Below are positions 39,951 through 48,544 of a DNA stretch of 64,000 nucleotides, piece by piece. The translations under genes were made by a program, and so were the position numbers. This stretch comes from Bacteroidaceae bacterium. Its GTDB lineage: Bacteria; Bacteroidota; Bacteroidia; Bacteroidales; Bacteroidaceae. The notes beneath the pieces were generated by a model. The model did no database searches. It was given only the letters and a program-made list of their open reading frames with translations, and was not told the origin of the DNA. Numbering within the stretch: the stretch's first letter is position 1; every line of letters begins with the position of its first letter. Location: positions 1 through 64,000 of the forward strand of contig JAKSLP010000011.1 in the NCBI GenBank assembly GCA_024401115.1, given 5' to 3'.

Positions 39951-41102
39951 ATGAAAAGAACCGCATTTTTTCTGGCAGCCATGGCCATGAGCGCCTATGC
40001 AGCTGCGCAGGAGGTATACAGTTTCGGCCGTCAGGCTACTGTCTCTCCTGAGATTTCCGAGACTACAGTCACCTTCCGTCTTCAGGCTCCTAAGGCCCGT
40101 CAGGTCAGTGTTTCCCCATCCTGGTTGGGTTACGGCCAGAAGTTGGCCATGACCGAAGGCGAGAACGGCATCTGGAGCGTTACCGTACCGAAACCGGCTT
40201 CCGAGCTTTATACCTATACCTTTAATGTGGATGGCGTCCAGACCCTGGACCCTGCCAACATCGATGTGCAGCGCGACGGTCCCCGCTACATCAACGGCCT
40301 GCTGATTCCGGGCGATTATGCCGATTTATACAAGGAGGCAGAGCATCGCGGTAATATTCATCAGGACTGGTACTGGTCGCCTACCGACGGCATGAACCGC
40401 CGCATGTATGTGTATACCCCATACGGTTATGAGAAGGGAAAGAACTACCCTGTGCTGTATCTGCTGCACGGTGGCGGTGGAGATGAGGATGCCTGGTGCA
40501 CCCTGGGACGTACCCGCCAAATTCTGGACAACCTGATCGAGCAGGGCAAGGCCAAGCCTATGCTGGTGGTGATGCCTAACGGTAATCCTGGCCAGTATGC
40601 TGCTAATACACTGCAGATTCCTACCAAGAAGATTGAGCGTACCTTTACCAACAACTTCAACAACTATCAGTCGCTGGCTGCCGATATTCTGCCTTACATC
40701 GAGAAGACCTATAAGGTAAGCAAGAAGCGCACCGACCGTGCCGTAGCCGGTTTGTCCATGGGTGGCGGCCAGTCGTTCTTCGTGGCATTCAGCAACACCG
40801 ATAAGTTTGCCAATGTGGGTATCTTCAGTACCGGTCTGTTTGGCGGCAATGTAGGCAACGGCCCTTTCAATGGCGAGAAGGAAATGCCGGGCTTGTTCGA
40901 GAACCCACAGAAATACAACAAGTTCGATGTGCTGTACATCAGTTGCGGCGAGCAGGACGACCGTATCAAGGGTACCAACGTGGTCATTGACAACTTCAAG
41001 AAAGCCGGTTACAATGTCATTTGGGAGACCTACCCAGGTGCTCACGAGTGGAAGGTTTGGCGCAGAAACCTCACCTCATTTGTTCAGAAAATCTTCAAGT
41101 AA
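39951..41102 (+). CDS. CE1-type esterase with N-terminal immunoglobulin-like domain
   Basis: 383 residues. A signal peptide (FFLAAMAMSAYAAAQE) is followed by a CBM48/E-set-like beta domain (TTVTFRLQAPKARQVSVSPS) to about 105. Then comes an alpha/beta-hydrolase of the esterase D/feruloyl esterase type: YPVLYLLHGGGGDEDAW, nucleophile Ser in AGLSMGGGQS, acid near CGEQDD and the His in PGAHEWKVW. Enzymes of this form remove feruloyl or acetyl groups from plant xylan in Prevotella; the substrate is an inference. It is periplasmic and monocistronic. Confidence 0.88.
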   Translation: MKRTAFFLAAMAMSAYAAAQEVYSFGRQATVSPEISETTVTFRLQAPKARQVSVSPSWLGYGQKLAMTEGENGIWSVTVPKPASELYTYTFNVDGVQTLDPANIDVQRDGPRYINGLLIPGDYADLYKEAEHRGNIHQDWYWSPTDGMNRRMYVYTPYGYEKGKNYPVLYLLHGGGGDEDAWCTLGRTRQILDNLIEQGKAKPMLVVMPNGNPGQYAANTLQIPTKKIERTFTNNFNNYQSLAADILPYIEKTYKVSKKRTDRAVAGLSMGGGQSFFVAFSNTDKFANVGIFSTGLFGGNVGNGPFNGEKEMPGLFENPQKYNKFDVLYISCGEQDDRIKGTNVVIDNFKKAGYNVIWETYPGAHEWKVWRRNLTSFVQKIFK

Positions 41103-41118
41103 CGGAGAAAATAATACG

Positions 41119-41140
41119 TGTCACGCGTCACGCTGTCACG
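41119..41140. repeat. Intergenic 22-bp TCACG-rich repeat, copy A
   Basis: TGTCACGCGTCACG followed by CTGTCACG. The same element with one change occurs at 55671-55692. Confidence 0.6.
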
Positions 41141-41142
41141 AA

Positions 41143-41170
41143 AAAGAGCGCCACACTTGTGACGCTCTTT
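41143..41170. terminator. Bidirectional terminator
   Basis: AAAGAGCG / CGCTCTTT with an inner CAC/GTG, T-rich on the plus side; between the convergent esterase and DUF2807 genes. Confidence 0.78.
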
Positions 41171-41185
41171 CTTCTTTATCAGGGG

Positions 41186-41977
41186 TTATCTGTTTAATCC
41201 GTTGGTATTGATGCGGGCTGCTATAGCTTGCGAGAAGTCGGTCTTTTCGGCTTTTCCCTTCAGGGTAATGGTACCGGCACCGTCGTTTATCACCTTGAGT
41301 TTCTTACAGTTCACCTTGGCATCCATCTTCACGGCGCCGCTGCTCTCCAAGCGAATCTTATCGGCCGTAAAGTCCAAATCCGCAATGGCAGCTCCCGATG
41401 CCTCCCATTCCACATCATTCTTGACCACAAAGGTTCCCGTGACCTTGACCGCACCGCTGGCGTCCATGTTCAGGGACTTGCAGTCGACGGTGCCGAACTT
41501 CAGGTTGCTGGCACCTGACACATCTAAGAACAGTCCGTTATCCACCGACAGGTTGTCGCAAGTCAACCCGCAGGCACCCGACATATCCACCTTCTCCAGT
41601 ACCGGAGCCGAAACGAACACATTGATAAAGGCATCATCGTAATCCTTCAGGCTGGCCTTCTTCTTGCTGGTCAACTTCAGTTTCTTGCTGCTCTTATCCA
41701 CCTTCAGCATGTCCAGCACCTCCGGATAGTTGCTGCTCACCTTTACCGAATAGCCTTCGCTCTGGGTGAAGATGATATGGCAGAAGCCCTCCGCCTCAAT
41801 GGCACTGAAGTTATTGAAATTGTAGAACTTATTAAACTCACCCTCCTCCACGGTGCGGGTGATGGTCTTATCCATGATACTGTCGGCCATGCTCATGGCC
41901 TTGTCGGTCACTCCCACGCAACTGGTACAGCCGATGACTGCCAGCGCTACAACTAAAGTCTTGAGTTTCATTTTCAT
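41186..41977 (-). CDS. DUF2807 (head GIN domain) lipoprotein
   Basis: 263 residues from the ATG at 41975-41977; a 12-codon upstream extension is not signal-like. The lipobox region is AVIGCTSC. The rest is the right-handed beta-helix-like DUF2807 repeat with the recurrent DxSGAxxL pattern (KVDMSGACGLTCDNLSVDNG; DVSGASNLKF; DASGAVKVTG; EASGAAIADL; ESSGAVKMDA). The domain is common in exported Bacteroidetes proteins and its role is unknown, possibly adhesion or scaffolding. Confidence 0.85.
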   Translation of the reverse strand: MKMKLKTLVVALAVIGCTSCVGVTDKAMSMADSIMDKTITRTVEEGEFNKFYNFNNFSAIEAEGFCHIIFTQSEGYSVKVSSNYPEVLDMLKVDKSSKKLKLTSKKKASLKDYDDAFINVFVSAPVLEKVDMSGACGLTCDNLSVDNGLFLDVSGASNLKFGTVDCKSLNMDASGAVKVTGTFVVKNDVEWEASGAAIADLDFTADKIRLESSGAVKMDAKVNCKKLKVINDGAGTITLKGKAEKTDFSQAIAARINTNGLNR

Positions 41978-41999
41978 CGTATTATTTATCCGTTGTATG

Positions 42000-42018
42000 C
42001 AAATATAGTGCAAATATA
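42000..42018 (-). promoter_or_regulatory. Duplicated -7 box of the DUF2807 gene
   Basis: Two TATATTTG boxes 11 bp apart (42000-42007 and 42011-42018), made by a direct duplication of the TGCAAATATAG block. Confidence 0.5.
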
Positions 42019-42113
42019 GTGCTTTTGTTTGAATCTAAATTGTAAATAATAGACATGTTCACCTTTTTAATGATTTTTATTCCCTGTTCGGCTATGCGTA
42101 AAGAAAATAAATG

Positions 42114-42121
42114 TATCTTTG
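42114..42121 (+). promoter_or_regulatory. -7 box of the lipoprotein-ceramidase unit
   Basis: TATCTTTG with a leader of about 24 nt. Confidence 0.5.
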
Positions 42122-42145
42122 TCAATAAATTAAAAAACTAAACCG

Positions 42146-42538
42146 ATGAGAAAACATTTTATCTTAACTTTAGGACTGACTGCATGCCTGGGCCTGAGCT
42201 CATGCTTTATTTTCGAGACCAAGGAAGACCAGGTGATTGAGCACATGCAGGAGCTGTGCGAGCGTATGGAACAGAAGGGTGCCAATTCCGAGGAATGGGA
42301 GGCCATGGCCCGTGAATACGAGGAACTGGCCAAGGAATCTGAAGGTTGCGAGTTCACTCCCGAGCAGAAGGAGCAGTTCAACAAGCTGAACGGCCAGTTT
42401 ACCGCACAGGCTGTTAAGCAGGCTACCGGAAAGGCCACCAAGTCCATCGGCAAGTTCCTGAAGAACAGCAGCAACTTCCTTAAGGGCTTTAACAATACTC
42501 TGAAAAAGAAGAAGGCTGAAGAAGAGGATAAGAAATAA
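42146..42538 (+). CDS. Small hypothetical lipoprotein
   Basis: 130 residues. Lipobox LSSC, then a highly charged, helical protein rich in Glu and Lys (QVIEHMQELCERMEQKGANS; KKKKAEEEDKK tail) with likely coiled-coil segments. I do not recognise the family. It is separated by 25 bp from the ceramidase-like gene and probably shares its transcript. Confidence 0.7.
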   Translation: MRKHFILTLGLTACLGLSSCFIFETKEDQVIEHMQELCERMEQKGANSEEWEAMAREYEELAKESEGCEFTPEQKEQFNKLNGQFTAQAVKQATGKATKSIGKFLKNSSNFLKGFNNTLKKKKAEEEDKK

Positions 42539-42563
42539 CGATAAAACCTTAAAATTTAATAAG

Positions 42564-43913
42564 ATGAAAATCCTGAAATTAGCATTCGTTTTGCTGTGCC
42601 TGTGCCTGACCGCACCTTCATGGGCACAGAACGGCGCCCGGGGACAGTTGACCGCCGGTGCTGCCAAGGTGGATTTCACACCTGCCGAGAGTGAGCTGCC
42701 CGAAGGTTCCTACGGCATTCTGAATCATGTCTATAGCCGCGCCATCGTTGTGGGCAACGGCTCTACCCGCTGTGCACTGATCAGCATTGATGCCGGTGGT
42801 GTGCACGAGGGACTGTACCAGGAGGCCAAGAAGAAGATTATGGCACTGGGTATTCCAGAGGCCAATATCATCATCACTGCCACTCATACCCATGCCGGTG
42901 CCCGTGTGGATAACGGCAAACTGAGCGACAAGATTGCCGAATCGGTTCGTTTGGCTATCGAGAAGATGCAGCCAGCACAGGTGTGCTACGGCGAGGGCGT
43001 ATCGTACCTGAACGTACGCCGCGACCTGTTCGATGCCGAGCGTGGCAGTTGGTGGGAAGGACCTAACTACGGTGCCGAATCCGATAAGACCGTGGGTGTC
43101 ATCTATTTCAAGACACTGAATGACAAACCTATCGGTGTATACTACAACTACGCCATGCATGCTGTCATCACCGGCAACTTGGACATGGTCAGTGCTGATG
43201 TTCCGGGCGAGACTTCCACCTATATCGAGGAGTCTGTAGGCGATGACATCGTGGCCTTGTGGTCGGAAGGAGCTGCCGGCGACCAGAATCCTATTTTCTT
43301 CCAGCAGACCTTCGACTTGCGCGATATCCGCATTGCCGATTATGCCAAGAAGGGTATCGACATCAGCAACAAGATGCCTCCTGGAGGTCAGGGCATGGAC
43401 CGCAGCAACCCAAAGGTTCGCCAGCTGATGGATGAGCAGAAGCGCATGATGATGTCATTTGCCCAGATCCTAGGCGAGGAAGTCAAGCACACCATGCGTG
43501 AGATGCGCCGCTTCGAGACCAACGTGACCCTGAACGGAGCCCAGAAGACCATCACCGTTCCCGGCCGCAAGCTGGTCAACAACGAGGGCCGTGCCGGTTA
43601 CACCGGTGTTTATGAGGATGCCGATCCTGTAGAACTGCGCCTGGGTCTGATCATGATTGACGATATTCCAATCGGAACCATCAATGCCGAGATATATAAT
43701 AAGATAGGTGTCCGTTTCAAGAAGGCATCGCCTTACCGCCGCACCATGATAGCCACCATCACCAACGGCTTTGCTGCTGCCGGCTACATTCCTGACGACG
43801 AGTCGTACGGTGCCCAGAGCTTCGAGGTCATCACCTCTCGCGTCAAGCAGGGCTATGCCGAAACCGCCATCGTCAACGGTCTGCTCGACCTGATTCATGA
43901 TGTTACGCATTAA
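42564..43913 (+). CDS. Neutral/alkaline ceramidase-like hydrolase
   Basis: 449 residues. A signal peptide (LLCLCLTAPSWAQ) precedes the neutral-ceramidase N-terminal domain: AGAAKVDFTP, LISIDAGGV, the zinc motif ATHTHAGA, YNYAMHAVITG and GAAGDQNP. Full ceramidases are longer (about 650 residues with a C-terminal domain); here only the catalytic domain is present, as in many Bacteroidetes proteins of this family. True ceramide hydrolysis is not shown; it may act on other amides. Confidence 0.85.
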   Translation: MKILKLAFVLLCLCLTAPSWAQNGARGQLTAGAAKVDFTPAESELPEGSYGILNHVYSRAIVVGNGSTRCALISIDAGGVHEGLYQEAKKKIMALGIPEANIIITATHTHAGARVDNGKLSDKIAESVRLAIEKMQPAQVCYGEGVSYLNVRRDLFDAERGSWWEGPNYGAESDKTVGVIYFKTLNDKPIGVYYNYAMHAVITGNLDMVSADVPGETSTYIEESVGDDIVALWSEGAAGDQNPIFFQQTFDLRDIRIADYAKKGIDISNKMPPGGQGMDRSNPKVRQLMDEQKRMMMSFAQILGEEVKHTMREMRRFETNVTLNGAQKTITVPGRKLVNNEGRAGYTGVYEDADPVELRLGLIMIDDIPIGTINAEIYNKIGVRFKKASPYRRTMIATITNGFAAAGYIPDDESYGAQSFEVITSRVKQGYAETAIVNGLLDLIHDVTH

Positions 43914-43932
43914 TTATTAACGATATACAGAT

Positions 43933-44328
43933 ATGAAAGAGATTTACGACTTCATCAAGAGTTGCCCTTGTTACTTCATCGCAACCATGGATGGCGACCA
44001 GCCACGAGTACGCCCATTCGGCACCATTCTGATTTTCGAGGACAAGCTGTACATCCAGTCAGGCCACGTCAAGGAGTTTGCCAAGCAGTTGGCTGCCAAC
44101 CCTAAGATGGAGCTGAGTGCCTTTGACGGTAAGGGCAACTGGATCCGCCTTTCTGCCACCATGGTCGAGGACACCCGCGTAGAAGCCAAGAAAGCCATGC
44201 TGGACGACTACCCTTCCCTGCGTGCCATGTACGATGAGAACGATGACAACACCGCCGTTTGGTACATGACTAATGCCAAGGGCACCATCAGCTCATTCTC
44301 TGCAGCACCTAAGGAGTTCTGCTTCTAA
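43933..44328 (+). CDS. Pyridoxamine 5'-phosphate oxidase-like flavin protein
   Basis: 131 residues, a split-barrel FMN-binding fold: CYFIATMDGDQPRVRPFGT, DKLYIQSGHVKEFAKQLAAN, and WIRLSATMVEDTRVEAKKAM. Related small proteins bind flavin or heme and reduce various compounds. It starts 19 bp after the ceramidase-like gene and ends at a strong terminator. Confidence 0.85.
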   Translation: MKEIYDFIKSCPCYFIATMDGDQPRVRPFGTILIFEDKLYIQSGHVKEFAKQLAANPKMELSAFDGKGNWIRLSATMVEDTRVEAKKAMLDDYPSLRAMYDENDDNTAVWYMTNAKGTISSFSAAPKEFCF

Positions 44329-44348
44329 TTGAGACACATTAAAGCAAT

Positions 44349-44387
44349 AAAAAATAGCGCCACCCCAAAGGATGGCGCTATTTTTTT
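44349..44387. terminator. Bidirectional terminator, left copy of a duplicated hairpin
   Basis: AATAGCGCCA / TGGCGCTATT arms flanked by A and T runs. A near-identical copy is at 49291-49325, across the whole 44.4-49.2 kb module. Confidence 0.9.
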
Positions 44388-46572
44388 AGATTCTCTTTTT
44401 CTGGCTTTCTCCAGCACCGGTGCCACGATACTTCTTCTGTGCCTCGTTGAAGCGCCAAGTAATGTCAAGGGTGAAAGTGCGCATAGCCTTGTTATGCCCC
44501 TCTATCTGACGGATGCCATAAATGATGTTAGCTGACTTCTGGATATTGAACGGATCGAAGCAGCGGAAGTCGAAGGTGAATTTTCCGAGCGAGCGGGTGG
44601 TAACATCCTTCTGTATGCCGAGAGTGGTGTTCCAAGTGTTCTCTATCATACGGTAAGTCATATAGTCGCCTTTAGAAATGAGATTCACGTTAGCATTGAT
44701 GCGCCAGTCGTGAGGCAGCACGAAATCGTTGTTCCATCCTACCCATACATACGGATGATTGAGCGTTTTCATTGTGCCATCCAGAGTGAGCGACTTATAG
44801 TTTTGAAGCACAACCATTGCCCGCCACATCGGGTGCCATATACCGATCTGAGGACTACCTGACAGACCGAACATCAATCGGTTGTACGGATCGGTGCTGT
44901 TCTCCGGCCGGGTAAGGCTCACCATCGGATCTGTGCTGCCTGGATAGGGTTTTGTCTGCAACACAATGTCGTTCTTTATGCGCTGGTATGAGACCAAAGC
45001 ATTCATCCATTTGTAGGCAGCATTCAGCACGAGATTATCTGTATAGACAGGCATTAGGTAAGGATTTCCGCTCTGGTAGCTATACTTGTTGATATAGATA
45101 ATGGAACTTGACAGATTGTCGTAGTTCGGGCGGTCGATGTCCTTGCGATAAGAGAGCGAAAGCTGCACATTGCTATTTGTGCGATAGCTCAGCGTCAATG
45201 TTGGAAACCAGTCGCCGTATGATTGCGAAACCTCGTCGTCAAGCTTGTCGAAATTGTAGTAGTCATTGGAGAGATATTCGTAGCGAAGACCTGCCTGTGC
45301 AAAAAGTCTGCCGAAGCTTTTGCCGTATTCAATGAAAGCGCTTGTTGACGACTCCTTGATATCCGTGTCGCTACTGGTCACTGCCCCTTCGTTCTGGCTG
45401 CCAAGGTTGTACCGGCTGTTGCGACTTGTATGCGAATACTCCGTTCCTACAGAAAGGTTACCTTTCCAGACAGGATAAGAGAGAATGAGCTTTGTTGCCC
45501 AGAAGTCATTACTGTTTGGAGTGGAGTAAGAGACTGTGTTCACGGTTTGAGGCCTTCCGTCATGGTATGTGGTTTTCTCAACAGTTGACAGGAATTCGTT
45601 TCCGTTCCTGAAAAGCCCGTCCATATTCCAATCAATAGACAGATTGCCTACCTTTCCGTTGTAATAGGCGTTGAAGATGTGCTTACGGCTGTTGCCGTCA
45701 CCGTCAAGGTCGCTTAGCATGTCCTCTATGGAATTGCCGTTTATTAAGTTTTTCATCAGAAACCAACCACTGCGCTTGTCATGGGTGTTGCGGTCCCATT
45801 TGTAGTAAGCACCGAACGAATGGTTCTCATTTACCATATAATTCAGTTGAATCTGTGGTGAATATCCCGTCAAACGATACTTTGTATCCTGCGTACTGCT
45901 GCCAAGGTAATGGTCGCCAGCGATGTCGTAGATAATATCGTTCGACTGGTTGCCACGGTTATGTCCGTAAATGCCGGCCCAGAAGGAAGCCGTGATGTCC
46001 AGGCCGCCAGTGCGATAGTTTACATCGAGATTGTTGGTTCCAGTCCATCCGTATTGGTATATTCCACCAGCATTCTCCACGAAAGAGAAGCCTTCGCCCT
46101 GACGCTTCTTAGTCGTAATGCGCACCACCGCCTTTGTGGAAGCCGCATAGCGGGCACCCGGGTTCTGCACCACGTCAACATGCTGAATGTCCTCCGAACG
46201 CAGACGGTCAAGCTCGTTCACGTCCTGAACCTTACGACCGTTTATGTAGATCTCTGCTGCTCCTCTGCCGAACACCTCCACGCCGCTGCCTTTTTCCGCC
46301 TTGAGCGAGGGAATCTTTGCCAGCGCATCCGTTGCCGAACCCGCCTTTTCCAGTATGGAACCGCTAATCAATGTTCTCATTGCGTCACCCTTGACGCGAG
46401 TCTTTGGAAGGTTACCCTTCACCACTATCTCGCCCAGTTCAAAGCTTTTCCAGTATGCAGTATCATTCATTACCTGAAGGAGTGAATCCTGTTGTGTCGT
46501 CAGCACCTCCTGTGCCGAGAGTGTCTGTGCTGCCATCATTACAAGCACGAAAGTCATCATTCTTTTCATCAT
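44386..46572 (-). CDS. TonB-dependent-receptor-like outer membrane beta-barrel protein
   Basis: About 728 residues from the ATG at 46570-46572 (MMKRMMTFVLVMMAAQTLSA); a 114-codon upstream extension is spurious. There is a plug-like region (IPSLKAEKGSGVEVFGRGAA, EIYINGRKV) followed by a large barrel with aromatic-rich strands and a final strand ITWRFNEAQK. There is no carboxypeptidase-like N-terminal domain and no TonB box that I can assign. It belongs to the 'outer membrane beta-barrel' family common in Bacteroidetes; the substrate is unknown. It may be regulated through the operator-like pair at 46629-46680. Confidence 0.85.
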   Translation of the reverse strand: MMKRMMTFVLVMMAAQTLSAQEVLTTQQDSLLQVMNDTAYWKSFELGEIVVKGNLPKTRVKGDAMRTLISGSILEKAGSATDALAKIPSLKAEKGSGVEVFGRGAAEIYINGRKVQDVNELDRLRSEDIQHVDVVQNPGARYAASTKAVVRITTKKRQGEGFSFVENAGGIYQYGWTGTNNLDVNYRTGGLDITASFWAGIYGHNRGNQSNDIIYDIAGDHYLGSSTQDTKYRLTGYSPQIQLNYMVNENHSFGAYYKWDRNTHDKRSGWFLMKNLINGNSIEDMLSDLDGDGNSRKHIFNAYYNGKVGNLSIDWNMDGLFRNGNEFLSTVEKTTYHDGRPQTVNTVSYSTPNSNDFWATKLILSYPVWKGNLSVGTEYSHTSRNSRYNLGSQNEGAVTSSDTDIKESSTSAFIEYGKSFGRLFAQAGLRYEYLSNDYYNFDKLDDEVSQSYGDWFPTLTLSYRTNSNVQLSLSYRKDIDRPNYDNLSSSIIYINKYSYQSGNPYLMPVYTDNLVLNAAYKWMNALVSYQRIKNDIVLQTKPYPGSTDPMVSLTRPENSTDPYNRLMFGLSGSPQIGIWHPMWRAMVVLQNYKSLTLDGTMKTLNHPYVWVGWNNDFVLPHDWRINANVNLISKGDYMTYRMIENTWNTTLGIQKDVTTRSLGKFTFDFRCFDPFNIQKSANIIYGIRQIEGHNKAMRTFTLDITWRFNEAQKKYRGTGAGESQKKRI

Positions 46573-46598
46573 AATCTTTTTCCTTTTATTATTCGGTG

Positions 46599-46606
46599 CG
46601 AAGTTA
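46599..46606 (-). promoter_or_regulatory. -7-like box of the beta-barrel gene
   Basis: TAACTTCG, one mismatch to TAnnTTTG, 26 nt upstream of the start. Confidence 0.45.
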
Positions 46607-46628
46607 TGATGATGTTGTTCCCCTGGCT

Positions 46629-46680
46629 TGTAAAAAAAGGACATCAACACCAAAATCGGCATTAATGTCCATTTTTTACA
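46629..46680 (-). promoter_or_regulatory. Operator-like inverted motif pair upstream of the beta-barrel gene
   Basis: TGTAAAAAAAGGACATC (46629-46645) and, inverted, TGTAAAAAATGGACATT (46664-46680). The pair forms an inverted repeat with a 20-nt loop. The nearer motif begins 23 bp from the -7 box, exactly as the same motif does upstream of the zinc-ribbon gene. It could also act as a terminator for the gene at 46704. Confidence 0.6.
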
Positions 46681-46703
46681 ATTTTCCCATTGACAATATA
46701 TTT

Positions 46704-47204
46704 TTATCCTTGTATTAATAATGTATATAAACCTGCTCCGAGCACGCTTGGGATGAGGCCTATAAGCATGCCGTAGAGAGCACGGATGAAGTGGTAAGTC
46801 TTCTGGTGGTATGCTTTGTCCATGTGTTCTGTACCGGGGAGACGCACAGCCTTGATGTTGGCAAAGAACACCCAATCTAGGATGAAGCAGTCGTACCAGT
46901 TTATTATTGTCCAAAGGCCATAGATGATGACAAATGCCTCAAGGAAAGATTGCGCTCCAATCCACCAGACGATGCCAACCAATAGTGCGAGGGCAATGAT
47001 AAGTCCCAGGGCTTTCTTCATGAGCACGGTCTTTGAGAAGAAAGATGATGGGATGCGTTCGTGTGTCTTGAAGTACTCATCCTGTATGTTTTGCGGAAAG
47101 TCGTGTATCCACCACACCGGGTTCTTGATAAGCGGTATCAGGATCATTGCCGTAAATGCAATCGTAAGCAGGAGAGTTGTTATGATGAATCTTGAAATGA
47201 TCAT
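46704..47204 (-). CDS. Small integral membrane protein
   Basis: 166 residues with about four membrane segments (TTLLLTIAFTAMILIPLI; ALGLIIALALLVGIVWWIG; SFLEAFVIIYGLWTIINW; GMLIGLIPSVLGAGLYTLL). I do not recognise the family. The last 20 residues reappear, in degenerate form, at the end of the chimeric ORF at 48252-48530, so this gene has been partly duplicated within the module. Confidence 0.75.
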   Translation of the reverse strand: MIISRFIITTLLLTIAFTAMILIPLIKNPVWWIHDFPQNIQDEYFKTHERIPSSFFSKTVLMKKALGLIIALALLVGIVWWIGAQSFLEAFVIIYGLWTIINWYDCFILDWVFFANIKAVRLPGTEHMDKAYHQKTYHFIRALYGMLIGLIPSVLGAGLYTLLIQG

Positions 47205-47306
47205 ATTGTCACCCGTTGGCGGAATTAAATTTATAAATAATTAGTGTTTAAAAAATTGCACATATTATTGATTTTTAACATCTTAGTAGTGACCAAACCA
47301 TTAAGA

Positions 47307-47486
47307 TCAAATCATCGTATGCGCAACTTGACTGCAATATACGCTAAATTTCTTGAGATATGCAAGGATGACGGGTTTCTCATCGACATAGATGCACCAA
47401 TCACCAAACATCTTACGAGTGCGGACTACACCCACGCCCTCTACCTGTTGACAGACAAAGTCAATATATTCCTGTGTGCAAGCCAT
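47307..47486 (-). pseudogene. Truncated TfoX N-terminal domain protein
   Basis: 59 residues from the ATG at 47484-47486. MACTQEYIDFVCQQVEGVGV followed by TRKMFGDWCIYVDEKPVILA matches the start of TfoX N-terminal domains. The expected continuation (a CDxxxYVK-like strand and helices) is missing: after VILA the frame runs into unrelated sequence and stops. The start lies 4 bp after the GNAT stop, so GNAT-TfoX was a two-gene operon. The gene is probably broken by a deletion near 47370. A longer upstream frame overlaps GNAT and is not used. Confidence 0.65.
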
Positions 47487-47490
47487 GGTT

Positions 47491-48180
47491 CTATTCGTTT
47501 GGATTCTTTGTACAATCATCCACCAACTGCCCATCCTGCAGTTTCTTCTCCTTAGGAGGGAAAGTTGCCTCGTATGCCTCAAAGGCTTCTTTGTTCTCGA
47601 AGGCAGCATAGTAGCCTTTCGGAGTGTGGTATGTTCCTTCTACGCCGTTGAGATAACCAGGGATAAGTTCTTGTGCGAGGAAATACGGCACCTCATTTTC
47701 CTTTGGCTCAGCATGATAGTGGATGCCGAGGGTACTTGCTATGACAAAGCCTGCATGCTTGTAGAAGTCGATGTTGCCCTCCATGCAGATGACGCCAATG
47801 CCCATCTCCTTGGCTTTCTCCAAAACATATTGCAGGAGTTTGAGTCCATAACCTTTTCTTTTGTAATCAGGATGAATACTGATAGGGCCAAAGGTCCACG
47901 CAGGCAGGATTGTACCGTCTTCTTTTACTATTTTTGCTTTTGAGAACATCACATGACCGATAATCTTCTTTCCGGTTGGTGAGCTAAGATTGTCCTGAGT
48001 CTGTCGAAAGGAATTCTCTTCCATCAAGAAATCCAGTTCCGGAATGAAGTCCGGATTGCTTCTATACTGATTGAGCACATAATGCTCCACGCATCCTGGT
48101 GCATAGACATTCCAGAATGCCTCTCGCGTAAGGTTTTCTACCTCACGATAATCTGCGGGTTGTTCTAATCGTATGTTCAT
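47491..48180 (-). CDS. GNAT-family N-acetyltransferase
   Basis: 229 residues. The acetyl-CoA-binding motif A is ISIHPDYKRKGYGLKLLQYV, followed by the DFYKHAGFV motif. The N-terminus starts IRLEQPADYREVENLTREAF. The C-terminal extension (about 160-229) is longer than in the simplest GNATs and resembles a family of Bacteroidetes acetyltransferases. The substrate is unknown. Confidence 0.88.
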   Translation of the reverse strand: MNIRLEQPADYREVENLTREAFWNVYAPGCVEHYVLNQYRSNPDFIPELDFLMEENSFRQTQDNLSSPTGKKIIGHVMFSKAKIVKEDGTILPAWTFGPISIHPDYKRKGYGLKLLQYVLEKAKEMGIGVICMEGNIDFYKHAGFVIASTLGIHYHAEPKENEVPYFLAQELIPGYLNGVEGTYHTPKGYYAAFENKEAFEAYEATFPPKEKKLQDGQLVDDCTKNPNE

Positions 48181-48251
48181 TTTCGTCTTTATCGTTAATA
48201 AGTCCCATCGTCATTATGAATATTCCACAGACAAAAAGGACTGTGATACAA

Positions 48252-48530
48252 TCATATAAATAAGGTGTACAGCGCTGCGCCCAGCAGACATGGGATGAGT
48301 CCGATGAGCATACCACCACACCGGACTCTTAATGAGAGGATACAGATGAGTTCCTTTATCGGAACGATTGCCTCAGCATAGTTCTTGTTGGAGGTTAGTT
48401 CGCGAAACTCTCCGTAGAGACGTTCTGATGCTTCCTGCAACTCTTGCAGACGTGGATTCTGTGCCTGTGCATTGATTGCAGCTCCAAGAATTAGGAATGC
48501 AGCTAATATAGACTTGAAAACGATTCTCAT
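48252..48530 (-). pseudogene. Chimeric remnant: signal-peptide gene fused to a membrane-protein tail
   Basis: 92 codons. The first about 65 residues (signal peptide LAAFLILGAAINAQAQ, then ASERLYGEFRELTSNKNYAE) look like the start of a small exported helical protein. The last 20 (GMLIGLIPCLLGAALYTLFI) are nearly the same as the end of the membrane protein at 46704-47204 (GMLIGLIPSVLGAGLYTLL). The best reading is a deletion that joined two unrelated genes in frame, leaving a non-functional or novel hybrid. Confidence 0.6.
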
Positions 48531-48544
48531 AATTCCAATATTTA

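Noticed and set aside
41103..41185. Possible small RNA or coding sequence between the esterase and DUF2807 genes
   Set aside because: Explained by the TCACG repeat and a terminator.
46573..46914. 114-codon N-terminal extension of the beta-barrel protein
   Set aside because: It runs through the promoter and operator motifs and precedes a clear signal peptide start.
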